Origin: CAYFRC01 sp050946115
GTDB taxonomy: Bacteria > Bacillota > Clostridia > Christensenellales > Aristaeellaceae
Direction of reading: 5' to 3'
Length of the DNA stretch: 64,000 nucleotides
Assembly: GCA_050946115.1 (NCBI GenBank)
Contig: JBMNUF010000005.1
Span: 1-64,000 of the forward strand
Below the pieces are notes generated by a model. That model searched no databases and was not told the origin of the DNA. It was given only the letters and a program-made list of their open reading frames with translations. Each line of letters opens with the position of its first letter. Position 1 is the stretch's first letter. Shown piece by piece: positions 41,077 to 50,432 of the stretch. A program made the position numbers and the translations under genes.

Positions 41077-41589
41077 TTACACCTCCTCGTTCTGAATCCG
41101 TAGGTCCCGTAAAGCTGCGAGAGGCCCCTGCGCCACTTGGGTTTTGGCGCATTCGCAGCCGGTCAGGTTTAGGTTGGTTCCGCATACGGGACACAGCCCC
41201 TTGCAGTCGGTCTTGCAGAGGAAGCGGATTGGCAGTTCGAGCAGAAGCGCCTCCCGCACGGCCTCGTCAAGCTCTATCGAGTGACCGTCGAGCGGATACA
41301 GGTCGGGATCGGTCGGATCGGGGTTCCGCATGTATGCCGCATTCACTTCGCACGAAAGCGGCACCGTGACGGGGGCAAGGCACAGCGCGCAGCGCGATGT
41401 CGCATTCGCCCTTACCTCGCACCGTACGCCCACGCCGTTGCCCGCGCCCGTGAACGTACCCGATACGGCGATGTCCGCGAAGGATACGGGATCTCCCAGC
41501 ACTTCCAGTTCTTCGGCGATGGTCAATTCGCCCTGAAACGGATAGCTTTGACCCGGATTCTTCAGCGATTCTCCGACTTCCAAACGCAA
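41077..41589 (-). CDS. yceD: YceD (DUF177) family protein
   Basis: 170-residue protein of the DUF177/YceD family, linked with 23S rRNA accumulation and always near rpmF. Seen: the central region with CALCLAPVTVPLSCEVNA and the later cysteine set LCKTDCKGLCPVCGTNLN, which likely binds zinc, then CECAKTQVAQGPLAALRDL. The start is taken as TTG at 41589 behind AAAGAGGTG. The frame is open to a GTG at 41628, but that codon overlaps the -10 box of a perfect promoter, so it cannot be translated from it. Note that a family N-terminus of this length is still typical. Confidence 0.9.
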   Translation of the reverse strand: MRLEVGESLKNPGQSYPFQGELTIAEELEVLGDPVSFADIAVSGTFTGAGNGVGVRCEVRANATSRCALCLAPVTVPLSCEVNAAYMRNPDPTDPDLYPLDGHSIELDEAVREALLLELPIRFLCKTDCKGLCPVCGTNLNLTGCECAKTQVAQGPLAALRDLRIQNEEV

Positions 41590-41619
41590 ATCAGTCACCT
41601 CTTTGTGATAACCTATGGC

Positions 41620-41648
41620 ATTATACACGTTCCCGCGCCGTTTGTCAA
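41620..41648 (-). promoter_or_regulatory. Consensus promoter of yceD-rpmF
   Basis: Exact TTGACA (41648-41643) and TATAAT (41625-41620) on the minus strand with a 17-base spacer, 30 bases before the TTG start. Confidence 0.88.
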
Positions 41649-41679
41649 ATTATATTTGCGTTGCGCGGGAAAAGATGCC

Positions 41680-42870
41680 TTATTGCACCAGCTCTACCGT
41701 GTCTCGGGCGATGGCGAGCTCCTCGTTCGTGGGGATGAGGAATACCTTGACCTTGGAATCGGCGGCGGAGATATCCGTTTCGCCGCGGGCTGTATTGTTC
41801 TTCTCCGCATCGAGCTTCACGCCCATGAACTCCAGCCCCTCCAGGATGCTCGCGCGGGAGGCGGGATTGTTTTCGCCGATGCCCGCCGTAAACGCGATCG
41901 CGTCCAGCCCGCCCATCGCCGCCGCATACGCGCCGATGTACTTGCGGATGCCGTATGCCCACACGTCGAGCGTGATCTTGCAGTTCTCGTCGCCCTCCGC
42001 GGCGAGGCGCATGACGTCGCGCATGTCGGCATTGCCGGCAAGCCCCAGCAGACCGCTCTTTTTGTTGAGCATGGTGAGCGTCTCGGTGACCGTCCAGCCT
42101 TCCTTGTTGGCGATGAATTCGACGACGGCGGGGTCGACATTGCCCGAGCGCGTGCCCATCAATACGCCCTCAAGAGGCGTGAGACCCATGGACGTGTCCA
42201 CGCACTTGCCGTCCACGACCGCGGACAGCGAGGAGCCGTTGCCCAAATGGCACACGACGATTTTGGAATGCTCCGCGCCCAGCATTTCGACCGCGCGGGC
42301 GGAGACGAAGCGGTGGGAGGTGCCGTGGAAGCCGTAGCGGCGCACGTGGTGTTCCGTATAGTACTTCATCGGCACGCCGTAGAGGAACGCCTTGGGCGGC
42401 ATGGTCTGGTGGAACGCGGTATCGAACACCGCGACCTGCTTTACGCCGGGCAGCGCCTTTTCGCAGGCTTCGATGCCCATGAGGTTTGCGGAGTTGTGGA
42501 GCGGCCCCAGCGGGAAGCACTCGCGGATCGCGTCCTTGCACGCCTCATCGATCACGCAGGACGCCGTGAATTTGCTGCCGCCGTGGAGGACGCGGTGGCC
42601 GACCGCAGTGATCTCGTCCAGTGTCTCGATCGCGCCGTGTTCCTTATCCAGAAGCGCCGCGAGCACGAGCTCCATCGCCACGGAATGGTTGGGAACCTTC
42701 GCAGGCTGCGTAAAGGAGAGAGCACAGCCCTCCCCGTATTTGTGGGCGAGGTTCGAGCCTTCGATGCCGATGCGCTCGACGATTCCCTTCGCGATCAGGG
42801 ATTTATCCGCCATGTCGAACAATTGGTATTTCAGCGAGGAAGAACCTGCGTTGATGACGAGAATTTTCAT
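41680..42870 (-). CDS. ackA: Acetate kinase
   Basis: 396 residues; converts acetyl phosphate and ADP to acetate and ATP. Signatures: ILVINAGSSSLKYQLFD (3-19), VFDTAFHQTMPP near 170-181, and the ATP-binding HLGNGSSLSAV near 207-217, with FTAGIGENNPASR near 325. The ATG follows ACAGGAGAGTG. 34 bases behind pta, so both enzymes are co-transcribed and form the acetate branch of fermentation. Confidence 0.97.
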   Translation of the reverse strand: MKILVINAGSSSLKYQLFDMADKSLIAKGIVERIGIEGSNLAHKYGEGCALSFTQPAKVPNHSVAMELVLAALLDKEHGAIETLDEITAVGHRVLHGGSKFTASCVIDEACKDAIRECFPLGPLHNSANLMGIEACEKALPGVKQVAVFDTAFHQTMPPKAFLYGVPMKYYTEHHVRRYGFHGTSHRFVSARAVEMLGAEHSKIVVCHLGNGSSLSAVVDGKCVDTSMGLTPLEGVLMGTRSGNVDPAVVEFIANKEGWTVTETLTMLNKKSGLLGLAGNADMRDVMRLAAEGDENCKITLDVWAYGIRKYIGAYAAAMGGLDAIAFTAGIGENNPASRASILEGLEFMGVKLDAEKNNTARGETDISAADSKVKVFLIPTNEELAIARDTVELVQ

Positions 42871-42903
42871 AGGTACACTCTCCTGTTCGTTACTGTATTC
42901 GCG

Positions 42904-43899
42904 TTATCCTTGCGCCTGCACGGCGGTGATTGCGACCATCGCGACGATGTCTTCCACGGAGCAGCCGCGCGACAGGTCGTTGCACGGCTTTGCGATGCCC
43001 TGCAGCACGGGGCCGTATGCCTCCGCACCGCCCAGGCGCTGCACGAGCTTGTAGCCGATGTTGCCGGACTGCAGGTCCGGGAACACGATCACGTTCGCCT
43101 TACCGGCGACGGGGCTGTCCTTCGACTTGAGTTTGCCTACGGATTCCACGATCGCAGCGTCCAACTGCAGTTCGCCGTCCAGCAGCAGGTCGGGCGCAAG
43201 CTTTTTGGCAAGCTCAGCCGCTTCCTGCACCTTGGTCACGAAATCGTGCTTCGCACTGCCCTTCGTGGAGAAGGAAACCAAGGCCACGCGCGGTTCCATG
43301 CCCGCAAGGCTCCTTGCGGAGTCCGCCGCGGCGACGGCGATGTTCGCAAGTTCCTCGGCGGTCGGGTTCGGGATGACGGCGCAGTCCGCAAAGATCATGA
43401 CGCCGTTGTCGCCGTATTCCACCCTGGGACTCTCCATCAAAAAGCAGGAGGAGACCGTCTTTATTCCGGGCTTCGGCCTGATGATCTGCAGCGCGGGGCG
43501 CAGCATGTCGCCCGTGGAGTGGATCGCGCCGGAGACGAGCCCGTCCGCGTCTCCCGCCTTGACCATGACCACGCCGTAATACATGGGATCCTTCACGAGC
43601 TCCGTCGCCTGCTCGATCGTCATTCCCTTCGCCTTGCGCAGTTCAAACAGGAGCTGCGCGTACTCTTCGCCCTTTTCGCTCGTCTTCGGGTCGATGATCT
43701 CGATGCCGGAGATGTCCGCGCCGTGTTCCTTCGCGACCGCGTGCACCGTTTCGGGATCGCCCAGGAGCGTCAGAGATGCGATGCCCTTTTCCTTGATCTT
43801 CGCGGCTGCCTGTACGTTGCGCGCCTCTTCGCCCTCAGGAAGCACGATGTGCTTCACGTTCGCGCAGGCCTTTTGCATGATGGTGTCGATAAGTGCCAT
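42904..43899 (-). CDS. pta: Phosphate acetyltransferase
   Basis: 331 residues, the short form with only the catalytic domain. Converts acetyl-CoA and phosphate to acetyl phosphate. Seen: IVLPEGEEARNVQAAAKI (20-37), VKAGDADGLVSGAIHSTGDM near 115-134, FADCAVIPNPTAEELANIA near 175 and VFPDLQSGNIGYKLVQRLGG near 280. The ATG at 43899 has GGAGG 9 bases upstream; a frame start five codons earlier lacks a site. First gene of pta-ackA; a -10 TATAAT is visible at 43934-43929 without a clear -35. Confidence 0.97.
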   Translation of the reverse strand: MALIDTIMQKACANVKHIVLPEGEEARNVQAAAKIKEKGIASLTLLGDPETVHAVAKEHGADISGIEIIDPKTSEKGEEYAQLLFELRKAKGMTIEQATELVKDPMYYGVVMVKAGDADGLVSGAIHSTGDMLRPALQIIRPKPGIKTVSSCFLMESPRVEYGDNGVMIFADCAVIPNPTAEELANIAVAAADSARSLAGMEPRVALVSFSTKGSAKHDFVTKVQEAAELAKKLAPDLLLDGELQLDAAIVESVGKLKSKDSPVAGKANVIVFPDLQSGNIGYKLVQRLGGAEAYGPVLQGIAKPCNDLSRGCSVEDIVAMVAITAVQAQG

Positions 43900-43988
43900 G
43901 TTGTACGCCTCCATTATTATTTTTTTCCATTATACGACAATTTTGCGGCGGAGTATAAGGCGCCTTTTGTTAATTTCGCGGCACAGGC

Positions 43989-46900
43989 TTAAGAAAGTCC
44001 CTCAAACAGCGATACCTGGCTCGTCTCCGGCATTCCCTCGAGCGCGCCGACGCTCTCCAGCATGTCGATCACGCTGCGCGTGACCTTGCGGGTGAGCATA
44101 TCGCCCTTGGACAGGAACCTGCCGCCGTCGCGTATCGCGACCAGGTTCTGCGCGGCGGAAAGCCCCAATCCGGGCAGCGCGGAGAACGGCGGGAGGATGC
44201 GCCCGTCCTTGATGAGAAACGCCTCCGCGTCCGATTCGTACAGCGATATGGGCAAAAGCTCGATGCCGCGCGCGAGCATCTCGCGGATGACGTCCAAAAG
44301 GCCCGCCTCGTCCGCCTTCTTATCCTGCTCGTCCTTTTCCATCTCGCGGATCTCCTCGATCCGCGCCCTGATCGTTTCTATTGGAGCGACCATTCTCGAT
44401 GCGTCGAATGCGTCGATGTTGCGCCTGAAATAGCAGGCGTAGTACTCCTTTGGATAGTACACCTTGAAATACGCGATGCGAAGCGCCATCATGACATACG
44501 CCACCGCGTGCGATTTCGGGAACATGTAGCCGATCTTCTTGCAGCAGTCGATGACATATTCGGGCGTGTCGCAGCCGAGCATCGCCGCTTCCATCTTGAG
44601 CGTCAGCCCCTTCCCCTTTCGGACGGATTCCATGATGGAAAACGCCATTTTGCTCTCGCAGCCCATGTCGATCAACTGGTTCATGATGTCGTCGCGCGTA
44701 CAGATGCACTGCCTGAGGGGCGCAAGACCCGCCTTGACGATGTCCTGAACGTTCCCCGCCCACACGTTCGTGCCGTGCGAAAGCCCCGATATGCGGATCA
44801 GTTCCTCCATGGACGCGGGCTTCGTCTCCACAAGCATCTGGATGACGAACGGCGTTCCGAATTCGGGGATGCCGAGCGTCCCCGTCGGGCAGGCGATGTC
44901 CTCCGCCGTCACGCCCAGCACCTTGGGGCTTCGGAAGAGTGAGAGGATGTTCCGGAACACCTCCGGGTCGTCCAGCGGCACCTCCTGCGGCGCGATGCCC
45001 GTCAGATCCTGCAGCCTGCGCAGCATGGTCGGGTCGTCGTGGCCTAAGATGTCGAGCTTTACAAGCACGTCGTGCATGGATTTGAACGCGAAATGCGTCG
45101 TGATAATGTCGCTGTTCGTGTCGTTCGCGGGGCGCTGGACGGGCGTAAACTGGTAGATTTCGTAGTTCTTCGGCAGAACGACCATGCCCGCCGGGTGCTG
45201 CCCCGTGGTGGTCTTTACGCCCGTGATGCCGCGCGCGAGGCGCTCCTTTTCGGCGGCGGGCACGCTTTTCCCGGTCTCCTCCAGATATTTTTTCACGTAG
45301 CCGTAGGCGATCTTGTCCTGCACGGAGCCGACCGTGCCCGCGCGGAACACGTTTTCCGCGCCGAAGAGCTCCTTGACGTAGTTCTGCGCGCGCGCCTGGT
45401 ATTCGCCGGAGAAGTTGAGGTCGATATCGGGCACCTTGTCGCCCTTAAAGCCCAAAAACACCTCGAACGGGATGTTGAAGCCGTCGCGGTTCATGGCGGC
45501 ACCGCACTGCGGGCAGTTTTTGTGCGGCAGGTCGATGCCGCAGGCGTATTCCTTGGGCACATCGAACTCCGAATGTTTGCAGTTCGGGCACACGTAGTGC
45601 GGCGGCAGCGCGTTGACCTCCGTGATGCCCGTCATATACGCCACCAGGGACGAGCCGACCGAACCGCGCGAGCCGACGATATAGCCGTCCGAAACAGACT
45701 TTTGTACGAGTTTTACCGCGATGTCGTACAGCGTGGAAAAGCCGTAGCCGATGATCGCGCTTAACTCCTTGTCGAGCCGCGCGCGCACGATGTCCGGCAG
45801 GGGATCGCCGTAGATGCGGCGCGCCGTCTCCTCGGTGAGCGTGCGGACGTCGTCGTCCGCCTCCTCCCAATAGGGCTGGAACGTCTCCTTTCCCTCGGGA
45901 TGGCGGATGAATACGGAGAGCCCTTCCTCGATTTCGTCCGCGATCGCGTTGGGCGCGGTGATGACGACTTCCCTGCACTTTTCTGCGCCGAGATAGATAA
46001 ACTCCTCTAACATTTCGTCCGTCGTTTTGAAATAGAGCGGCGCCTGCTCCTGCGCATCCTCGTAGCCCTTTACCGTCAAAAGGATCGCGCGGAATATGTC
46101 GTCGTGCGGATCTAAGAAGTGCACGTCGCCCGTCGCGACGACGGGTTTCCCGAGCGAAGAGCCCACCTCCACGATGCACCTGTTGTAGTCGCGAAGCGCT
46201 TCGTCGTCCGCCGCCGTGCCGTTTCTGACCATGAAGCGGTTGTTCCCGATCGGCTGGATCTCGAGATAGTCGTAAAACGACGCGATCTCCTGCAGTTTTT
46301 CAAGCGGCTCGCCCTCCACGACCGCGCGGAACAACTCGCCCGATTCGCACGCGCTGCCGACGATCAGCCCCTCGCGGTGCGCCTCAAGCAGCGACCGCGG
46401 GATGCGCGGCGTCCTGTAAAAGTGGTTCAGGTGCGCCTCGCTCACGAGGCGATAGAGGTTTTCGATGCCCTTTTGCGTCTTCGCGAGGAGGATCACGTGG
46501 GTGCTCGACCCGCCGTCGTCCGTAAGGGCGGTATTGAGCTGGTCGAGGCAGGCGATCCCGTCCTGCATCTTGAGCATTTCCATGAGGCACTGCGCCGTGG
46601 CGCGCGCATCGTGCACCGCCCTGTGCGCGTCCTTGAGCGAAACCCCCAACGCCTTACACACCGCGCCGAGCTTGTGGCTCTTCTGCCCGGGCAAAACGCA
46701 CCGCGAGAGCGCGAGCGTATCCAAGATGGGGAATGCGACTTCCAGCCCCGCGTCCCGAAACGCGCGCCGCAAAAACCGCATGTCGAAATCCGCGTTGTGC
46801 GCGCAGACCACTGCGCCCTTGCAGAAATCGTACAGCTTTTGCACCATGTCGCGCATTCGGGGCATATCGCGCACCATTGCGTCCGTGATCCCCGTGATCT

Positions 46901-48305
46901 CCGTCACCTTTTCGGGGATGGGGCGCATGGGGTCGATGAGCTGCGACATCTGCGCGACCTCCTCGCCGCGCTCGAAGCGCACCGCGCCGATCTCGATAAT
47001 CTCGTCGCGCTCGGTGTTCAGCCCCGTCGTCTCAAAATCCACAACGACAAACGCCGTTTCGCAAAGCAACCGTTCGTCCGCACCCTTTACGATGCTGCAC
47101 CTGTCGTCTATGAGATACCCTTCGCAGCCCGGGATCAGCTTGATGCCTTTTTTCTTCGCGGCGGCAAACGCCTCGGGAAACGCCTGCACCACGCCGTGAT
47201 CGGTGACGGCGATCGCCCGATGCCCCCACTTTGCCGCCTGCGCGATCAAATCCTCGACGGGCGCCACCGCATCCATCGCGGACATGTTCGTGTGCAGGTG
47301 CAGCTCCACGCGCTTTTCCTCAGCCGTGTCCTCGCGCTCGGGTTTTTTCGCCCTTTCGATGCTCTGCGCCAAGAGGATCATCTCTTTTTTGTAATCGTCA
47401 AACTGATAAATCCCCTGTACGCAAACCCACTTGCCCACGGCGATTCCATCCATTGCGGCGGCGATCGCCGCTTCGAGCGCGCTTCGGCTGTTACCCGTCT
47501 TTTTGGAGGTGAGAAACGCCTTGCACGGGACGGAGCCCGTCGCATCGGACAGGCAGAACTCCGCGATCTTTCCGTCGCCGTTTTTCATATCCACGAAATT
47601 GACCTTGGTAACCTCGCCCTTTACAACGACGCGCCCCACTTCCTCCGTGAGATCGGACAGGGGGATGCTCTCGCCTGTGATGGGTTTTCCCCAAATCCTG
47701 CCGCTCTGGGCGAACGTTTTTGCCGCCTTTCTGCTCACTTCCGCTTTTTCCTGCGCCAGGCGCGCCAGGCGCTCCTCCTCTTCGATGCGCCCTTTCTCGA
47801 TCCGCGCGATGCACTTTTCGGTATCGCCCTTGATCTCCAGAACAACCCTGCACGAAATGTGGAACAGCTCCTGCATGAGGCGCTCGATCCGCGCATCCAC
47901 TTCGTTTCTTTGCATGTATTTAAGCCCTATTTCGTCGGAGACGCCGACGGTCAGCTTTTCCCCGTCGAGTTTCCACGAGGCGTCCTCCCACAGAAGGTAC
48001 GGCATGACGCCGGGCTTTTCCCGCATGAGCACGAGGGATATGTGGCGCATGGTCTTATCCATGTCCGAAAGCACCTCCTCGCGCAGCGCGGGATAGCTCA
48101 CGTTCAACTCGAGTTCCGCCTTGGGGAAGCCCTTTTGCAGCGCGTTTTGTATGCGCACGAACTCAAATTCGCTCAGAAGGCGCGTGCTTAAGAGCTTTAC
48201 GGTCAGTTTATTCGCCGCGCGGTTTGTCACCACGCGGTCGAGCGTCAACGCCTCATGTACGGCGGGATCCATGTCCCGCAAAAGTTCTTTCCAAAGCATG
48301 CTCAT
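43989..48305 (-). CDS. polC: DNA polymerase III PolC
   Basis: 1438-residue Gram-positive replicative polymerase with built-in proofreading. Order of domains: N-terminal domains (1-210), OB domain (about 215-320), PHP domain split by the exonuclease (VELHLHTNMSAMDAVAPV near 335; DEDDh exonuclease VVDFETTGLNTERDEIIEIG near 424-590), zinc site CPNCKHSEF...CPQCG near 930-960, catalytic palm with DIDLNFSGEYQ, and C-terminal duplex-binding part. All expected motifs are present. The start overlaps the ispG stop by four bases (ATGA). Last gene of the frr-to-polC operon. Confidence 0.97.
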   Translation of the reverse strand: MSMLWKELLRDMDPAVHEALTLDRVVTNRAANKLTVKLLSTRLLSEFEFVRIQNALQKGFPKAELELNVSYPALREEVLSDMDKTMRHISLVLMREKPGVMPYLLWEDASWKLDGEKLTVGVSDEIGLKYMQRNEVDARIERLMQELFHISCRVVLEIKGDTEKCIARIEKGRIEEEERLARLAQEKAEVSRKAAKTFAQSGRIWGKPITGESIPLSDLTEEVGRVVVKGEVTKVNFVDMKNGDGKIAEFCLSDATGSVPCKAFLTSKKTGNSRSALEAAIAAAMDGIAVGKWVCVQGIYQFDDYKKEMILLAQSIERAKKPEREDTAEEKRVELHLHTNMSAMDAVAPVEDLIAQAAKWGHRAIAVTDHGVVQAFPEAFAAAKKKGIKLIPGCEGYLIDDRCSIVKGADERLLCETAFVVVDFETTGLNTERDEIIEIGAVRFERGEEVAQMSQLIDPMRPIPEKVTEITGITDAMVRDMPRMRDMVQKLYDFCKGAVVCAHNADFDMRFLRRAFRDAGLEVAFPILDTLALSRCVLPGQKSHKLGAVCKALGVSLKDAHRAVHDARATAQCLMEMLKMQDGIACLDQLNTALTDDGGSSTHVILLAKTQKGIENLYRLVSEAHLNHFYRTPRIPRSLLEAHREGLIVGSACESGELFRAVVEGEPLEKLQEIASFYDYLEIQPIGNNRFMVRNGTAADDEALRDYNRCIVEVGSSLGKPVVATGDVHFLDPHDDIFRAILLTVKGYEDAQEQAPLYFKTTDEMLEEFIYLGAEKCREVVITAPNAIADEIEEGLSVFIRHPEGKETFQPYWEEADDDVRTLTEETARRIYGDPLPDIVRARLDKELSAIIGYGFSTLYDIAVKLVQKSVSDGYIVGSRGSVGSSLVAYMTGITEVNALPPHYVCPNCKHSEFDVPKEYACGIDLPHKNCPQCGAAMNRDGFNIPFEVFLGFKGDKVPDIDLNFSGEYQARAQNYVKELFGAENVFRAGTVGSVQDKIAYGYVKKYLEETGKSVPAAEKERLARGITGVKTTTGQHPAGMVVLPKNYEIYQFTPVQRPANDTNSDIITTHFAFKSMHDVLVKLDILGHDDPTMLRRLQDLTGIAPQEVPLDDPEVFRNILSLFRSPKVLGVTAEDIACPTGTLGIPEFGTPFVIQMLVETKPASMEELIRISGLSHGTNVWAGNVQDIVKAGLAPLRQCICTRDDIMNQLIDMGCESKMAFSIMESVRKGKGLTLKMEAAMLGCDTPEYVIDCCKKIGYMFPKSHAVAYVMMALRIAYFKVYYPKEYYACYFRRNIDAFDASRMVAPIETIRARIEEIREMEKDEQDKKADEAGLLDVIREMLARGIELLPISLYESDAEAFLIKDGRILPPFSALPGLGLSAAQNLVAIRDGGRFLSKGDMLTRKVTRSVIDMLESVGALEGMPETSQVSLFEGLS

Positions 48306-49345
48306 TTCGGCACCATCCTTTCGATCTCCCGAAGCAGCGCCGCGGCGAGGTCGCCCTTTACGGCGACGGGTGCCTGCCCCTTCCGGAACAGCGCACCGCC
48401 CTCCTTTCCGCCGGCGATTCCGATATCCGCCTCCCGCGCCTCCCCGGGGCCGTTCACGACGCAGCCCATCACGGCGACTTTGAGCGGGAAAGTAATGTCC
48501 TTTGTCTTTTCGCGCACCGCTTTCGCGATGCCCTCCACGTCTATCTCCGTCCGCGCGCAGGTCGGGCAGGAAATGATTTCCACATAGTCCCTCCGAAGCC
48601 CCGCCGCGCGCAAAATTTCAAGCCCCGCGTATACTTCTTCCACGGGATCCCCCGTCAGGGAGACGCGCAGCGTGTCTCCGATGCCGTCGATTAGCAGTGC
48701 GCCGATGCCCATCGCGCTCTTCACCAGCCCGCTCGCGCCGAACCCCGTCTCCGTAATGCCGACGTGCAGCGGGTACCGTGTCCTTTGCGACGCGAGGCGG
48801 TATGCCGTAACCGTCGTCTTGACATCCGAGGCCTTCATCGAAAGCGCGATGTCGGAAAAACCGTGGTTTTCAAGGAGAGACGCGTGTTCCAGCGCGCTCT
48901 CGACCAGTGCCTTCGCGCACGGCGAACCGTATTTTTGCAGGAGCCTTTTCTCCAGCGAGCCGCCGTTCACGCCGACGCGCACGGGGACGCGGTGCGCCTT
49001 GAGACACGCGCAGAGCTTTCGCACGTTTTCCTCGCCGCCCATGTTTCCCGGATTCACGCGCACGGCGTGGATGCCGTTTTCGATGGCGCGGATCGCGTAC
49101 TCCACGTTGAAATGGATGTCCGCGACCAGGGGCACGGGCGATTTGTCGACCAGAAATTTGATCGCCTCCGCGCTTTCCAAATCCGGCACGGATACGCGCA
49201 CGATTTCGCAGCCCGCGCGAAAGAGCCTTTCGATCTGCGCGAGCGTCTCCCGTGCATTTTTCGTCTTCGTGTTCGTCATGGACTGGACGGAGACCCGCGC
49301 GCCGCCGCCGACGGCGACGCTTCCGACCATGATCTGCCGCGTCAT
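48302..49345 (-). CDS. ispG: 4-hydroxy-3-methylbut-2-enyl diphosphate synthase (GcpE)
   Basis: 347 residues, penultimate enzyme of the non-mevalonate isoprenoid pathway, reducing methylerythritol cyclodiphosphate through a 4Fe-4S cluster. Seen: VSVQSMTNTKT near 18-28, IRVNPGNMGGEE-type HAVRVNPGNM near 95, and cluster cysteines in SCPTCART and CVVNGPGEAREADIGIAGG. The ATG follows GGAGGGATCAC. 25 bases behind rseP. With dxr in the same operon it shows the pathway is used. Confidence 0.96.
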   Translation of the reverse strand: MTRQIMVGSVAVGGGARVSVQSMTNTKTKNARETLAQIERLFRAGCEIVRVSVPDLESAEAIKFLVDKSPVPLVADIHFNVEYAIRAIENGIHAVRVNPGNMGGEENVRKLCACLKAHRVPVRVGVNGGSLEKRLLQKYGSPCAKALVESALEHASLLENHGFSDIALSMKASDVKTTVTAYRLASQRTRYPLHVGITETGFGASGLVKSAMGIGALLIDGIGDTLRVSLTGDPVEEVYAGLEILRAAGLRRDYVEIISCPTCARTEIDVEGIAKAVREKTKDITFPLKVAVMGCVVNGPGEAREADIGIAGGKEGGALFRKGQAPVAVKGDLAAALLREIERMVPK

Positions 49346-49370
49346 CGTGTGATCCCTCCGCGCAATTTCA

Positions 49371-50432
49371 TTACAGTTTTCCGAACAGCCGCAATATGTC
49401 CCGCCCGCTGACGAACAGGATCAGCGCGAACAGGAGCACCAGCCCCACCGCGTGGATCACACCCTCAACTTCGCGCTTTACGGGCTTTCGGAAGATCATT
49501 TCGATCAGAAGAAACACCAGCCGTCCCCCGTCGAGCGCGGGCAGCGGCAGAAGGTTCATGATGCCGAGGTTCATCGAGATGATGACGATCAGATACAGCA
49601 CCTGATCGAAGCCCGAGCGGATGCCCTGTGCCACGGTGTCCACGATATACACGGGGCCCGCGGTGTCCCCGATGCCCTCGCCCGTCGTAAACAGCTTCAT
49701 CAGCATCTGAACCATCGCGCCCATGGTCTGGCGGATATAGAAGACCGCCGTTTTCGCGCTCTGCCACAGGGAGAGGCGCACCGTCTCTTCGGTATAGCCC
49801 ATCGTAATGCCCATGAGATAGCGGTCGCCTGACAGCGCGAGCTTGCAGGAGAGGGAGAGTTCTTCCTCGCCGCGCCGCACCAAAAGCTCCACGGGCGATG
49901 CAGGGTCGGCTTCTCCCGCTTCCGCGACCGTCTTTTGCAACAGCTTTACGCCCTCAGGGTCGTAGGAAATCTCCGTGCCGTTCACGGACAGGATCACGTC
50001 GCCCACCATGAGCCCCGCCTCCCGCGCAGGCATGCCCTCTTCCGCGCTGTAGACGGACGGCACGGGCGTGATCTGCGTCATGCCGAAGATCGCATAGAAC
50101 AGAAACGCGCACACCAGCGCGAGCGCGAAATTGCTTATGGGGCCCGCCAACACCGTCAGAAACCGCTTCCACGCCTTTTGGTTGTTAAACGCGCCGGGGT
50201 CGCTGTTCGTCTCGTCTTCGCCCACGAACGCGCAGTAGCCGCCCAGCGGGATGAGGCGCACGGAATACTGCGTCCGCTTGCCCTGTCGGGTGAACAGCTT
50301 GGGACCGAAGCCCACGGAAAACTCCTTTACGCTGATGCCGGAGAGCCTGCCGACCGCAAAATGGCCTAACTCGTGCATCATGACGATGAAACCCAGCACG
50401 ACGATCGCCAATAAGATATATAAGATACTCAT
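49371..50432 (-). CDS. rseP: Site-2 membrane zinc protease RseP
   Basis: 353 residues with four membrane segments. The zinc motif HELGH in VMMHELGHFAVGRL (about 19-32), one PDZ domain (around 120-200, PAREAGLMVGDVILSVNG) and the third-ligand motif MNLLPLPALDGGRLVFL near 292-308. Cuts transmembrane anti-sigma factors or signal peptide remnants. Start ATG at 50432 overlaps dxr by four bases. Typical neighbour of dxr in Bacillota. Confidence 0.95.
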   Translation of the reverse strand: MSILYILLAIVVLGFIVMMHELGHFAVGRLSGISVKEFSVGFGPKLFTRQGKRTQYSVRLIPLGGYCAFVGEDETNSDPGAFNNQKAWKRFLTVLAGPISNFALALVCAFLFYAIFGMTQITPVPSVYSAEEGMPAREAGLMVGDVILSVNGTEISYDPEGVKLLQKTVAEAGEADPASPVELLVRRGEEELSLSCKLALSGDRYLMGITMGYTEETVRLSLWQSAKTAVFYIRQTMGAMVQMLMKLFTTGEGIGDTAGPVYIVDTVAQGIRSGFDQVLYLIVIISMNLGIMNLLPLPALDGGRLVFLLIEMIFRKPVKREVEGVIHAVGLVLLFALILFVSGRDILRLFGKL

